64,000 nt of DNA from Burkholderia sp. (GTDB lineage Bacteria > Pseudomonadota > Gammaproteobacteria > Burkholderiales > Burkholderiaceae), in the NCBI GenBank assembly GCA_040954445.1, contig CP144361.1:62001-126000 (forward strand), read 5' to 3'. A model generated the notes under the pieces. That model had not been told where the DNA came from and made no database searches. It worked only from the letters and a program-made list of their open reading frames with translations. The translations under genes and the position numbers were made by a program. How positions within the stretch are numbered: position 1 is the first letter of the stretch; the number at the start of each line of letters is the position of its first letter. This document shows positions 1-10,345 of the stretch, in pieces.

Positions 1-327
1 CTTCCCCCGCCGCACGCCGTGACGCTGGCGCTGCTTCTGGCAGCCGCGATCGGCGTGACTACCGCGCTCAATAACCTGTTGGTTCAATACGGGCTTGCCC
101 GGGTACCGGCCAATCGCGCCTCGATCATTATGTTGTTCGAGATCGTCGTCACTGCGCTATCGGCCTGGCTCTTCGCCCGCGAGTTGCCGGGCGCGCGCGA
201 GTGGCTCGGCGGTGCCTGCATCGTCCTGGCCACACTGCTATCGAGCCGAGTGCACAAGGCTCCCCCGCTTGGGGATGCCGATCGCCGGGCCGAGGCCCGT
301 GGGCGTTGTTGCATAAATCGAGTGTGA
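1..327 (+). CDS. EamA/DMT-family transporter, C-terminal part
   Basis: The frame is open from the first base, so the 5' end lies outside the window. About 105 residues are visible, with three hydrophobic helices and the typical last-repeat layout of EamA exporters: a helix around NLLVQYGL, a helix after NRASIIMLFE, then an acidic and glycine-rich turn before GGACIVLATLL. EamA proteins are 10-helix inner-membrane carriers of small metabolites; the substrate cannot be told here. The last eight residues (RCCINRV and neighbours) and the stop codon are supplied by the palindromic mini-element at 302-406, so the native C-terminus has been replaced. It is probably only mildly shortened. Confidence 0.75.
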   Translation, partial: LPPPHAVTLALLLAAAIGVTTALNNLLVQYGLARVPANRASIIMLFEIVVTALSAWLFARELPGAREWLGGACIVLATLLSSRVHKAPPLGDADRRAEARGRCCINRV

Positions 328-406
328 GGAGACGCAATGGTATCGACGGATATAATTTCAGGCGATACCGTTGCGTCTCCTCACACTCGATTTATGCAAC
401 AACGCC
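302..406. mobile_element. palindromic mini-element of the IS903-like family (105 bp)
   Basis: Two inverted arms of 44 bp, differing at one position, flank a 17-bp loop. Both arms match the same end of the IS903-like element (the end downstream of the transposase gene). It has no coding capacity. The flanking 9-mers do not match, so no target duplication survives. It supplies the stop codon of the upstream transporter gene. Confidence 0.85.
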
Positions 407-529
407 AAAATTTCCGTTCTTTGTCCCGTTCCAGGATTCGTCTAGCAGGTTGCTACGCATGCACCTACAGGAACGCTTGAGGCAACTCACGGGACAGAGC
501 CGAATCTACTAAATTTCCGAAGGTTCCCC

Positions 530-1651
530 ATGAGCCTGAAATGTGGCATCGTCGGCCTGCCGAACGTTGGCAAATCTACCCTGTTCAACGCGCTGACCAA
601 GGCCAGCATCGACGCCCAGAACTACCCGTTCTGCACGATCGAGCCGAACGTCGGCATCGTCGAGGTGCCGGATGCACGCCTGAAGGCGATCTCGGCGACC
701 GTCAATCCCAAGCGGATTGTGCCGGCAGTGGTCGAGTTCGTCGACATTGCGGGCCTGGTGGCCGGTGCCAGCAGGGGCGAAGGCCTCGGCAATCAGTTCC
801 TGGCCAACATCCGAGAAACCGACGCGATCACCCACGTGGTGCGCTGCTTCGAGGACCAGAACGTGATCCACGTGGCCGGTCGTGTAAGCCCGCTCGACGA
901 CATCGAGGTGATCAACACCGAGTTGGCGCTGGCCGACCTGGGTACCGTCGAGAAGGCGCTCATACGCTACTTGAAAGCCGCCAAGTCGGGCAACGACAAG
1001 AAAGCGGTCAAGCTGGCCGCCACGCTCGAGAAGGTGCGCGCCCATCTTGACGAGGGCAAGGCTGTGCGCGGCCTGGACCTCTCCGATGACGAGCGCGCGA
1101 TCCTCAAGCCGTTCTGCTTGATCACCGCCAAATCGGTGATGTACGTGGCTAACGTCAAGGACGACGGCTTCGAGAACAATCCACACCTGGACGCTGTGCG
1201 CAAATACGCTGAGGCCGAGAAATCACCGGTGGTGGCGGTATGCGCCGCAGTCGAAGCCGAGATTACTGATTTCGACGATGCCAACAAGGAAGCCTTCCTC
1301 GCCGACATGGGCATGGACGAGCCGGGCCTGAACCGCGTGATCCGCGCCGGTTTCAAGCTGCTCGGCCTACAAACCTATTTCACGGCTGGCGTGAAGGAAG
1401 TGCGCGCCTGGATCATCCAGATCGGCGATACTGCCCCGCAGGCAGCCGGTCTGATCCACAGCGATTTCGAGCGTGGCTTCATCCGCGCACAGACTATCGG
1501 CTACGAGGATTACATCGCCTACCAGGGTGAACAGGGTGCGAAAGAAGCCGGCAAGATGCGCGCCGAAGGCAAGGAATACGTAGTGCACGATGGCGACGTG
1601 ATGAACTTCCTGTTCAACGCCGCGACACTGCCCAGCAACCGTAACCCGTAA
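530..1651 (+). CDS. ychF: redox-regulated ATPase / GTPase YchF
   Basis: Ribosome-associated P-loop NTPase of the Obg/YchF class, which preferentially hydrolyses ATP and is linked to stress responses and translation. G1 motif GLPNVGKST lies at residues 9-17, the G3-region [10 protein letters not shown] at 71-80, and a C-terminal TGS domain starts near [15 protein letters not shown]. The ATG at 530 follows AAGG eight bases upstream. The protein is 373 aa. Family members normally end at VMNFLFN plus one residue (about 364 aa). Here the frame continues for [10 protein letters not shown], so a small indel or substitution has lost the usual stop. The catalytic core appears intact. Confidence 0.96.
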   Translation: MSLKCGIVGLPNVGKSTLFNALTKASIDAQNYPFCTIEPNVGIVEVPDARLKAISATVNPKRIVPAVVEFVDIAGLVAGASRGEGLGNQFLANIRETDAITHVVRCFEDQNVIHVAGRVSPLDDIEVINTELALADLGTVEKALIRYLKAAKSGNDKKAVKLAATLEKVRAHLDEGKAVRGLDLSDDERAILKPFCLITAKSVMYVANVKDDGFENNPHLDAVRKYAEAEKSPVVAVCAAVEAEITDFDDANKEAFLADMGMDEPGLNRVIRAGFKLLGLQTYFTAGVKEVRAWIIQIGDTAPQAAGLIHSDFERGFIRAQTIGYEDYIAYQGEQGAKEAGKMRAEGKEYVVHDGDVMNFLFNAATLPSNRNP

Positions 1652-1871
1652 AAAAGATTCGCTATCGAAATTTACAGCGTCCGGCTTTCGACCGTTGATC
1701 CATTGACCTGCGTGTTGTGTCCGGTAGCCCGCTACGGTACGCCGGTATCACGCACGGCAAAACGCTAGTGCCACTACGCGCGCATCACGCAGCGCTGGTA
1801 CGCGCAAAATTGCGGATCAATAACGTCCCAGGGGACGTCCCGTCCATAGAACGAAAATTGCCAATTTGAGC
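1652..1871. other. intergenic stretch with an IS630-type end
   Basis: 220 bp with no convincing gene. Bases 1806-1822 read AATTGCGGATCAATA, the end sequence of the IS630-family elements found elsewhere in the window, so this is probably a remnant tip. The remainder shows nothing I recognise. Confidence 0.5.
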
Positions 1872-2010
1872 GGCGTTGTTGCATAAATCGAGCGTGAGGA
1901 CGCAATGGCATCGAAGATGCATAATTCTAGGCGATACGAACGGATTTCGGACGAGCGAAGTCTGCAATCTATTCCATTTTGTCCTCACGCTCGATTTATG
2001 CAACAACGCC
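1872..2010. mobile_element. MITE-like palindromic unit within the IS right end (139 bp)
   Basis: Starts GGCGTTGTTGCATAAATCGA and ends with its inverse. The left portion contains the last codons of the transposase and the right portion is a short inverted copy of the same tip. Equivalent units stand alone at 35165-35302, 36798-36934 and 52349-52486, so this copy looks like one still attached to its parent IS. Confidence 0.75.
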
Positions 2011-2888
2011 CATGCGAATCACTGTGACGCGCCCAGAGACAGTTGCCGGTGAGCGTCTTGAACCGATACATCGCATTCTCGGCAAGCGATCACCGGTGGT
2101 AGCCACTGTCTTTCTTCCATTCTCGACGAACGTCACGGGCAATTCCATCAACCGCGCCGTTACGCCACGCCGCACCGGGCGTATTTGCTGGCCAATGAGC
2201 GGCACCCTCGCGTGGCGGAATCGAAGGAACAGCACACTCCATGCAGCAATGGCCGCATGGCATGGCTTGGTGTCGTAGGCACCGTCACCGTCGATGACAT
2301 TGATGTGTTCTTCGCGTGGCATCTGGTCGAGCAACTTGGCCAGAGCGTCACAGTGCATCACATTCTGATGCGTCATGAGCGCGGCATGCACTTGACCCGT
2401 ATTCGCGTTGAGCGCGAGATGGACTTTACGCCACGTGCGCCGCTTCAAGTAGCCGTGCTGGCGAACCTTCCATTCACCTTCGCCATAGACCTTCAGACCG
2501 GTGCTGTCGACAACCAGATGGATCGGTTCGTGGTCGCGAAGGATCGGCAGTTCGACATCAAGCGTGTTTGCCCGGCGACAGAGCGTGGTGTCATTCCGCA
2601 CAGGCAAGCTCGGGAAGGACAAATCGCGCAGACTTTGGGTGAACCCTTGCAGGGCGCGCAACGTTAGTCGATAGACGGTCTTCACGCCAAGTAATGCCTG
2701 AATCAGCTATCGCAGTATAGACACGGGCGACCACGTGTGGATATGGCGTCGGGTATTCTGGCAAGGACGGCTTCATCTATCCATATCGTCACGTTTCCCC
2801 GGTTGATCAGCTCTTCATTATAGGCCGCCCAATTTCTGACACGGTAGCGTGCCTTCGGCTTACCTGTCTTGTGTATGTCCTTGCGCAT
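2011..2888 (-). pseudogene. IS903-group transposase, frameshifted
   Basis: The DDE transposase start codon is at 2886-2888 (MRKDIHKTGKPK). A one-base deletion near 2708 breaks the frame after RGRPCLY, and a second large piece (to about 2685) resumes with VKTVYRLTLRALQGF. The LVVDSTGLKVYGEGEWKV motif with the first catalytic Asp and the DGAYDT motif are present. The final 50 residues including the catalytic Glu region are disrupted by the palindromic unit. It cannot make an active protein. Confidence 0.85.
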
Positions 2889-3000
2889 TTTCTTGGAAAG
2901 AATTAGGCAGTTACTCTGGAATCCGATTTGATAAGGGGCTGGCCCCGCGACCGTTGCGCGTAAACGTCAACGGATCTCGCTCGATTTATGCAACAACGCT

Positions 3001-3055
3001 ATGCAAAAGTGGGCGTCCCAAGGGACGGGGGATCCTCCCGAAGAGATCGAAAGAA
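3001..3055 (+). repeat. unclassified dispersed repeat, copy 1
   Basis: ATGCAAAAGTG followed by CCCAAGGGAC and a CCGAAGAGAT block. Related copies lie at 32188-32246, 37698-37752 and, inverted, 51983-52025. It abuts the left end of the preceding IS. Origin unknown; probably the tip of another mobile element. Confidence 0.55.
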
Positions 3056-3062
3056 AAATGCG

Positions 3063-4391
3063 ATGCAAAATCAGAATGCTGTCCAGACGCCTCTAGTGCC
3101 GCCGCGCCTGGGCGACGAGATCCTGAACGTCAAGGACGTCAGCCGCGGCTTCAACAAGACGCAAGGCGAGCTGCTCGTGCTCGACAGGGCCCACCTATCG
3201 TTGCGCGAGGGCGAAATCGTCGGTCTGCTCGGCCGTTCGGGCTCTGGCAAGTCGACCTTACTGCGCATTATTGCCGGGTTAATCGAGCCGACCGGCGGCG
3301 AGGTCACATATCTCGGCAAGCCACTGAACGGTCCGGCCGAAGGCGTAGCGATGGTGTTCCAGACCTTCGCGTTGTTTCCCTGGCTGACTGTTCTGAAGAA
3401 CGTGGAGGCGGGCCTGGAAGCGCTCGGCGTGGGTGCGCGCGAGCGGCGTGAACGAGCACTCGCGGCGATCGACCTGATCGGCCTAGACGGTTTCGAGAAC
3501 GCCTATCCGCGCGAGCTGTCGGGCGGCATGCGCCAGCGCGTCGGCTTCGCGCGCGCGCTGGTGGTCGACCCGACCATCCTACTGATGGACGAGCCGTTCT
3601 CGGCACTCGACGTACTGACCGCCGAGACGCTACGTACTGACCTGCTCGACCTATGGACGCAGGGCAAGATGCCGATTAAGTCAGTGCTGATCGTCACGCA
3701 CAACATCGAGGAAGCAGTGTTCATGTGCGACCGGATCCTGGTGCTGTCGTCGAATCCTGGGTGTGTGATCGCCGAGATCAAGGTTCCGTTCAAGCATCCG
3801 CGTAATCGCCTGGATCCGACATTCCGCAAGCTGGTGGACAACATCTACGCGAAGATGACCGCTCGCCAGACGGGCGAGGTGACCAAGAAGGACCTCGATT
3901 CGGGTAGCTGGCTACCACGCGTGTCGACCAACCTGATGGCTGGCTTGATCGAGACGCTGGCTGCGCCGCCGTATCATGGTCGCGCCGACATGCCGGAAAT
4001 TGCGCGATCGCTGCACCTCGAGGTGGATGATCTGTTCCCGATCGCTGAAGTGCTGCAGCACCTGGGCTTCGCCGACGTGCGCGAGGGCGACGTGTTCCTG
4101 ACGCCGCCGGCACGCGTATTCGCCGAGTTCGGCACGCAAGAGCGCAAGATCATGTTCGCAGACCACTTGCTGCGTCATGTGCCGCTGGCGGCGCGGATCA
4201 AGACGGTGCTCAACGAGCGGCAGGGGCATCGCGCGCCGCGCGTACGCTTCGAGCAGGAACTGGAGGATTGCCTGTCGGATAGCGCAGCCGAGGAAACGCT
4301 CGACGCGGTGATCGATTGGGGACGTTATGGGGAGATTTTCTCGTATAACGACCAGACGGAGATCTTCAGTCTGGAAGATGTGGAGTCTTGA
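3063..4391 (+). CDS. NitT/TauT-type ABC transporter ATP-binding protein with C-terminal AAA-associated domain
   Basis: A 442-aa cytoplasmic ATPase subunit. Walker A GRSGSGKST is at about residues 57-65, the Q-loop at VFQTFALFPWLTV, the signature at LSGGMRQRV and Walker B at ILLMDEPFSALD. This is followed by an extra C-terminal domain of about 150 residues (from LMAGLIETLAAPPYHGRADM) seen in the nitrate/sulfonate/taurine/bicarbonate subgroup. The frame is open from 2988 inside the IS end, but the ATG at 3063 gives the natural N-terminus. IS copies lie on both sides (ending at 3000 and starting at 4403). No permease or binding protein is nearby, so it is an orphan here. The substrate is unknown. 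Confidence 0.88.
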   Translation: MQNQNAVQTPLVPPRLGDEILNVKDVSRGFNKTQGELLVLDRAHLSLREGEIVGLLGRSGSGKSTLLRIIAGLIEPTGGEVTYLGKPLNGPAEGVAMVFQTFALFPWLTVLKNVEAGLEALGVGARERRERALAAIDLIGLDGFENAYPRELSGGMRQRVGFARALVVDPTILLMDEPFSALDVLTAETLRTDLLDLWTQGKMPIKSVLIVTHNIEEAVFMCDRILVLSSNPGCVIAEIKVPFKHPRNRLDPTFRKLVDNIYAKMTARQTGEVTKKDLDSGSWLPRVSTNLMAGLIETLAAPPYHGRADMPEIARSLHLEVDDLFPIAEVLQHLGFADVREGDVFLTPPARVFAEFGTQERKIMFADHLLRHVPLAARIKTVLNERQGHRAPRVRFEQELEDCLSDSAAEETLDAVIDWGRYGEIFSYNDQTEIFSLEDVES

Positions 4392-4402
4392 TAGTGGTGA
4401 GT

Positions 4403-5534
4403 GGCGTTGTTGCATAAATCGAGTGTGAGGATGCAATAGCATCGACGGGCATAATTTCAGGCGATACGCACGGATTGCGGACGAGCGAGGTCCGCCATAC
4501 GGCTGATGACTCCGACGCGAACGGAGGCCTCGGTCGCCTGCGAGTCGATGTGACGCGCCCAGAGACAGTTGCCGGTGAGGGTCTTGAACCGATACATCGC
4601 ATTCTCAGCAAGCGATCGCCGGTGGTAGCCACTTTCTTGCTTCCATGCTCGCCGCCCGTCACGGGCAATTGCATTAACCGCGCCATTACGCCACGCCGCA
4701 CCGGGCATATCCGCTGGCCAATGAACGGCGCCCTCGCGTGGCGGCATCGAAGGAACAGCACTGCGTGCAGCAATGGCCGCATGGCATGGCTTGGTGTCGT
4801 AGGCACCATCACCGCCGATGACATCGATTTGTTCTTCGCGTGGAATCTGGTCGAGCAACTGGGCCAGAGCGTCACCGTCAGCCACATTCTGATTCGTCAT
4901 TAGCGCGGCATGCACTTGACCTGTATTCGCGTTGAGCGCGAGATGGACTTTACGCCACGTGCGCCGCTTCGAGTAGCCGTGCTGGCGCACCTTCCATTCA
5001 CCTTCTCCATAGACCTTCAGACCGGTGCTGTCGACAACCAGATGGATCGGTTCCTTGTCACGAAGGATCGGCAGTTCGACATCAAGCGTTTTTGCCCGGC
5101 GACAGAGCGTGGTGTAATTCGGCACCAGCAAGCTCGGGAAGGCCAAATCGCGCAGACTTTGGGTGAAACCTTGCAGGGCGCGCAAGGTCAGTCGATAGAC
5201 GGTCTTCACGCCAAGTACGCCAAGTAATGCCTGAATCAGCGTATCGCCGTATAGACACGGGCGACCACGTGTGGGTATGGCATCGGGTATTCTGGCAAGG
5301 ACGGCTTCATCTATCCATATTGTTACGTTCCCCCGGTTGATCAGGCCTTCATTATAGGCCGCCCAATTCCTGACACGGTAGCGTGCCTTCGGCTCACCTG
5401 TCTTGTGTATGTCCTTGCGCATTTTCTTGGAAAAAATTAGGCAGTTACTCTGGAATCTGACTTGATAGGGATCTGGCCCCGAGACTGTTGCGCGTAAACG
5501 TCCACGGCTCTCGCTCGATTTATGCAACAACGCC
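4403..5534 (-). mobile_element. IS903-like element, complete (1132 bp)
   Basis: Both ends are present (GGCGTTGTTGCATAAATCGA and inverse). It is 9 bp longer than the usual 1123 bp because of a 9-bp tandem duplication in the transposase gene near 5216. Its left end is fused directly to another, partial copy at 5535, and the flanking 9-mers do not match, indicating recombination after insertion. Confidence 0.9.
4457..5422 (-). CDS. IS5-family IS903-group DDE transposase (321 aa)
   Basis: Cut-and-paste transposase of the host IS. An uninterrupted frame starts at MRKDIHKTGEPKARYRV and ends PQSVRIA. Catalytic-domain landmarks are LVVDSTGLKVYGEGEWKV (first Asp), GGDGAYDTKP (second Asp) and YHRRSLAENAMYRFK (Glu), all as in IS903. 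A 9-bp duplication inserts three residues (LLGVLGV instead of LLGV). Some residues near the second Asp differ from the other copies (SAVPSMPPREGAVHW), so activity is plausible but not certain. The start is preceded by only a weak purine stretch. Confidence 0.9.
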   Translation of the reverse strand: MRKDIHKTGEPKARYRVRNWAAYNEGLINRGNVTIWIDEAVLARIPDAIPTRGRPCLYGDTLIQALLGVLGVKTVYRLTLRALQGFTQSLRDLAFPSLLVPNYTTLCRRAKTLDVELPILRDKEPIHLVVDSTGLKVYGEGEWKVRQHGYSKRRTWRKVHLALNANTGQVHAALMTNQNVADGDALAQLLDQIPREEQIDVIGGDGAYDTKPCHAAIAARSAVPSMPPREGAVHWPADMPGAAWRNGAVNAIARDGRRAWKQESGYHRRSLAENAMYRFKTLTGNCLWARHIDSQATEASVRVGVISRMADLARPQSVRIA

Positions 5535-6144
5535 CTATGGAGAAGGTGAATGGAAGGTGCGCCAGCACGGCTACTCGAAGCGGCGCACGTGGCGTAAAGT
5601 CCATCTCGCGCTCAACGCGAATACAGGTCAAGTGCATGCCGCGCTAATGACGAATCAGAATGTGGCTGACGGTGACGCTCTGGCCCAGTTGCTCGACCAG
5701 ATTCCACGCGAAGAACAAATCGATGTCATCGGCGGTGACGGTGCCTACGACACCAAGCCATGCCATGCGGCCATTGCTGCACGCAGTGCTATTCCTTCGA
5801 TTCCGCCACGCGAGGGTGCCGCTCATTGGCCAGCGGATATGCCCGGTGCGGCGTGGCGTAATGGCGCGGTTGATGCAATTGCCCGTGACGGTCGTCGAGA
5901 ATGGAAGCAACACAGTGGCTACCACCGGCGATCGCTTGCCGAGAATGCGATGTATCGGTTCAAGACCCTCACCGGACACTGTCTCTGGGCGCGTCACATC
6001 GCCGCGCAGGCGACCGAGATCGCCGTTCGCGTCGGCGTCATCAACCGCATGGCGGACCTCGCTCGTCCGCAATCCGTTCGTATCGCCTGAATTATGCCCG
6101 TCCGATGCCATGGCGTCCTCACGTTCGATTTATGCAACAACGCC
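5535..6144 (+). pseudogene. IS903-like element, 3' half only
   Basis: Begins abruptly inside the transposase gene at YGEGEWKVRQHGYSK and runs to the stop at 6088-6090 and the right end at 6144. The 5' half is missing, cut exactly at the end of the neighbouring inverted copy. The retained sequence is undamaged and near-identical to the intact copies, so the truncation is recent. Confidence 0.88.
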
Positions 6145-6202
6145 CCGGCCTTTTACAAAAAAGTTGCGCAGCCTGCGCACGCCATGCATGGCGTTCCGCG
6201 AC

Positions 6203-7234
<1,032 letters not shown>

Positions 7235-7310
7235 TTAGAAGCCAGTTTATAACTTATAAATACGTAATCTTGAATAAAAATGCATAGCGAATCAGTTTAT
7301 GCATGAAAGA

Positions 7311-8433
7311 GGCGTTGTTGCATAAATCGAGTGTGAGGATGCAATAGAATCGACGGGCATAATTTCAGGCGATACGAACGGATTGCGGACGAGCGAGGTC
7401 CGCCATACGGTTGATGACGCCGACGCGAATGGAGACATCGGTCGCCTGCGAGTCGATGTGACGCGCCCAGAGACAGTTGCCGGTGAGGGTCTTGAACCGA
7501 TACATCGCATTCTCGGCAATGCGATCGCCGGTGGTAGCCACTGTGTTGCTTCCATTCTCGACGACCGTCACGGGCAATTGCATCAACCGCGCCATTACGC
7601 CACGCCGCACCGGGCATATCCGCTGGCCAATGAGCGGCACCCTCGCGTGGCGGAATCGAAGGAATAGCACTGCGTGCAGCAATGGCCGCATGGCATGGCT
7701 TGGTGTCGTAGGCACCGTCACCGCCGATGACATCGATTTGTTCTTCGCGTGGAATCTGGTCGAGCAACTTGGCCAGAGCGTCACCGTCAGCCACATTCTG
7801 ATTCGTCATTAGCGCGGCATGCACTTGACCTGTATTCGCGTTGAGCGCGAGATGGACTTTACGCCACGTGCGCCGCTTCGAGTAGCCGTGCTGGCGCACC
7901 TTCCATTCACCTTCTCCATAGACCTTCAGACCGGTGCTGTCGACAACCAGATGGATCGGTTCATTGTCACGAAGGATCGGCAGTTCGACATCAAGCGTTT
8001 TTGCCCGGCGACAGAGCGTGGTGTAATTCGGCACCGGCAAGCTCGGGAAGGCCAAATCGCGCAGACTGTGGGTGAAACCTTGCAGGGCGCGCAAGGTCAG
8101 TCGATAGACGGTCTTCACGCCAAGTAATGCCTGAATCAGCGTATCGCCGTATAGACACGGGCGACCACGTGTGGGTATGGCATCGGGTATTCTGGCAAGG
8201 ACGGCTTCATCTATCCATATTGTTACGTTCCCCCGGTTGATCAGGCCTTCATTATAGGCCGCCCAATTCCTGACACGGTAGCGTGCCTTCGGCTCACCTG
8301 TCTTGTGTATGTCCTTGCGCATTTTTTGGAAAAAATTAGGCAGTTACTGTGGAATCTGACTTGATAGGGGGGCTGGCTGGCGCGCGTTGCGCGTAAACGT
8401 CAACGGCTTTCGCTCGATTTACGCAACAACGCC
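7311..8433 (-). mobile_element. IS903-like element, full length (1123 bp)
   Basis: Both ends are present at the standard length. The flanking 9-mers (CATGAAAGA and ACGCGCCGA) do not match, so the copy has probably recombined with another. Its left end is joined to an IS630 fragment. Confidence 0.88.
7365..8322 (-). pseudogene. IS903-group transposase, single frameshift
   Basis: Intact from MRKDIHKTGEPK to NSGYHRR-like sequence, then one extra base near 7518 shifts the frame just before the AENAMYRFK motif that carries the catalytic Glu. The rest (to QSVRIA at 7365) continues in the next frame. One base away from functional. Confidence 0.88.
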
Positions 8434-8590
8434 ACGCGCCGACCTAAATCCCAACGAGATGCTCAATGCTAACCTGAAGGCGAACGTGACGAAACAGGCT
8501 CTGGCACGGACAAAGGGGCATCTCAAAAAAGCGGTCATCAGCCATCTACGGCGTCTCCAGAAATCACCACAACGTGTCGTTCACTATTGA
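8434..8590 (+). pseudogene. IS630-family transposase, C-terminal fragment
   Basis: About 50 codons resembling the end of IS630 transposases: ADLNPNEMLNANLKANVTKQ followed by HLKKAVISHLRRLQKSPQRV, stop at 8588-8590, then a TATTGATCC end at 8584-8593. The DDE catalytic region is missing. Confidence 0.75.
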
Positions 8591-8597
8591 TCCGTTA

Positions 8598-8804
8598 GGC
8601 GTTGTTGCATAAATCAAGCGCGAGGACGCAATGGCATCGACGGGGTGTTGTTGCATAAATCGAGCGCGAGGATGCAATGGCATCGACGGGCATATTGATC
8701 ACGAATTTCGGATCAATAATTCAAGCGATATGAACGGATTGCGGACGAGCGAGGTCCGCAATCCGTTCCATTGCGTCCTCACACTCGATTTATGCAACAA
8801 CGCG
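8598..8804. mobile_element. palindromic mini-element (161 bp at 8644-8804) behind a solo IS tip
   Basis: 8598-8643 is a solo IS903-like right tip. At 8644 a second tip (GGTGTTGTTGCATAAATCGA) starts a palindromic mini-element ending at 8804. It contains a 26-bp IS630-derived unit at 8693-8718 inserted at a TA dinucleotide. The same arrangement recurs at 31005-31166 and 50974-51135. Confidence 0.8.
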
Positions 8805-9182
8805 CCCTTGACCGGTATTCGCGTTGAGCGCGAGATGGACTTTACACCACGTGCGCCGCATCGAGTAGCCGTGCTGGCGCCAGCCTTCCATTCACCTTCG
8901 CCATAGACCTGCAGACCGGTGCTGTCGACAACCAGATGGATCGGTTCGTTGTCGCGAAGGATCGGTAGATCGACATCAAGCGTTTTTGCCCGCGACAGAG
9001 CGTGGTGTAATTCGGTACCGGCAAGCTCGGGAAGGCCAGAGCGCGCAGACTTTGGGTGAAACCTTGCAGGGCGCGCAACGTTAGTCGATAGACGGTCTTC
9101 ACGCCAAGTAATGCCTGAATCAGCGCATCGCCGTACAGACGCGGGCGACCAACGCGTGAGTACAGGTGTCGGCCATTCTGGC
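8805..9182 (-). pseudogene. IS903-group transposase, internal fragment
   Basis: Minus-strand piece covering RLTLRALQGFTQ to VDSTGLQVYGEGEWK and a little beyond. It lacks both ends, is frameshifted, and is more diverged than the intact copies. Bounded by the mini-element on the left and by a fresh IS copy on the right. Confidence 0.8.
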
Positions 9183-10305
9183 GGCGTTGTTGCATAAATC
9201 GAGCGAGATCCGTTGACGTTTACGCGCAACGGTCGCGGGGCCAGCCTCCTATCAAGTCAGATTCCAGAGTAACTGCCTAATTTTTGCCAAGAAAATGCGC
9301 AAGGACATACACAAGAAAGGTGAGCCGAAGGCACGCTACCGTGTCAGGAATTGGGCAGCCTATAATGAAGGCCTGATCAGCCGGGGGAACGTAACAATAT
9401 GGATAGATGAAGCCGTCCTTGCCAGAATGCCCGATGCCATACCCACACGTGGTCGCCCGTGTGTATACGGCGATACGCTGATTCAGGCATTACTTGGCGT
9501 GAAGACCGTCTATCGACTGACCTTGCGCGCCCTGCAAGGTTTCACCCACAGTCTGCGCGATTTGGCCTTCCCGAGCTTGCCGGTGCCGAATTACACCACG
9601 CTCTGTCGCCGGGCAAAAACGCTTGATGTCGAACTGCCGATCCTTCGTGACAATGAACCGATCCATCTGGTTGTCGACAGCACCGGTCTGAAGGTCTATG
9701 GAGAAGGTGAATGGAAGGTGCGCCAGCACGGCTACTCGAAGCGGCGCACGTGGCGTAAAGTCCATCTCGCGCTCAACGCGAATACAGGTCAAGTGCATGC
9801 CGCGCTAATGACGAATCAGAATGTGGCTGACGGTGACGCTCTGGCCAAGTTGCTCGACCAGATTCCACGCGAAGAACAAATCGATGTCATCGGCGGTGAC
9901 GGTGCCTACGACACCAAGCCATGCCATGCGGCCATTGCTGCACGCAGTGCTATTCCTTCGATTCCGCCACGCGAGGGTGCCGCTCATTGGCCAGCGGATA
10001 TGCCCGGTGCGGCGTGGCGTAATGGCGCGGTTGATGCAATTGCCCGTGACGGTCGTCGAGAATGGAAGCAACACAGTGGCTACCACCGGCGATCGCTTGC
10101 CGAGAATGCGATGTATCGGTTCAAGACCCTCACCGGCCACTGTCTCTGGGCGCGTCACATCGCCGCGCAGGCGACCGAGGTCGCCGTTCGCGTCGGCGTC
10201 ATCAACCGCATGGCGGACCTCGCTCGTCCGCAATCCGTTCGTATCGCCTGAATTATGCCCGTCCGATGCCATGGCGTCCTCACGTTCGATTTATGCAACA
10301 ACGCC
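9183..10305 (+). mobile_element. IS903-like element, complete (1123 bp)
   Basis: Perfect-length copy with both ends and an intact transposase gene. The flanking 9-mers (CATTCTGGC and GATCCGTTA) do not match. It sits inside or beside an older degenerate copy. Confidence 0.92.
9295..10251 (+). CDS. IS5-family IS903-group DDE transposase (318 aa)
   Basis: Full-length frame MRKDIHKKGEPK to PQSVRIA, the family consensus length in this window. N-terminal DNA-binding part to about residue 100, then the RNase-H-like catalytic domain with LVVDSTGLK, GGDGAYDTK and RRSLAENAMYRFK. It is nearly identical to the copy at 17809-18765. Predicted active, and able in principle to mobilise the end-only elements in trans. 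Confidence 0.93.
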   Translation: MRKDIHKKGEPKARYRVRNWAAYNEGLISRGNVTIWIDEAVLARMPDAIPTRGRPCVYGDTLIQALLGVKTVYRLTLRALQGFTHSLRDLAFPSLPVPNYTTLCRRAKTLDVELPILRDNEPIHLVVDSTGLKVYGEGEWKVRQHGYSKRRTWRKVHLALNANTGQVHAALMTNQNVADGDALAKLLDQIPREEQIDVIGGDGAYDTKPCHAAIAARSAIPSIPPREGAAHWPADMPGAAWRNGAVDAIARDGRREWKQHSGYHRRSLAENAMYRFKTLTGHCLWARHIAAQATEVAVRVGVINRMADLARPQSVRIA

Positions 10306-10345
10306 GATCCGTTATATAAATACCTACCCCTTGGGGCGGGGAGCT

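Larger units (their letters stand above)
1872..3000 (-). mobile_element. IS903-like element, degenerate, with palindromic right end
   Basis: IS5-family, IS903-group copy whose transposase points left. The upstream-side end is at 2999 (CAACAACGCT, last base mutated). The transposase-3' end has been rebuilt: 1872-2010 is a self-contained inverted pair of the right tip, and the normal element sequence resumes at about 2020. The 9-mers flanking the whole copy do not match. Confidence 0.8.

Noticed and set aside
509..1186. 225-aa frame opposite ychF
   Set aside because: Antisense shadow. The ychF frame carries all the family motifs.
302..2010. Closely spaced short repeats that could suggest a CRISPR array
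   Set aside because: The repeats are inverted IS tips at irregular spacing with related, not unique, sequence between them. No cas genes are present.
9490..9798. A 102-aa reading frame antisense to the transposase (starting MHLTCIRVEREMDF), repeated in nearly every copy
   Set aside because: It is conserved only because the transposase gene on the other strand is conserved. It has no start context and no family resemblance. The same holds for the 155-aa antisense frame starting MASDGHNSGD.
10318..10345. Hairpin GCCCC/GGGGC near the TraB gene considered as the end of an IS200/IS605 element
   Set aside because: No TnpA or TnpB sequence is adjacent. A plain terminator is the simpler reading.
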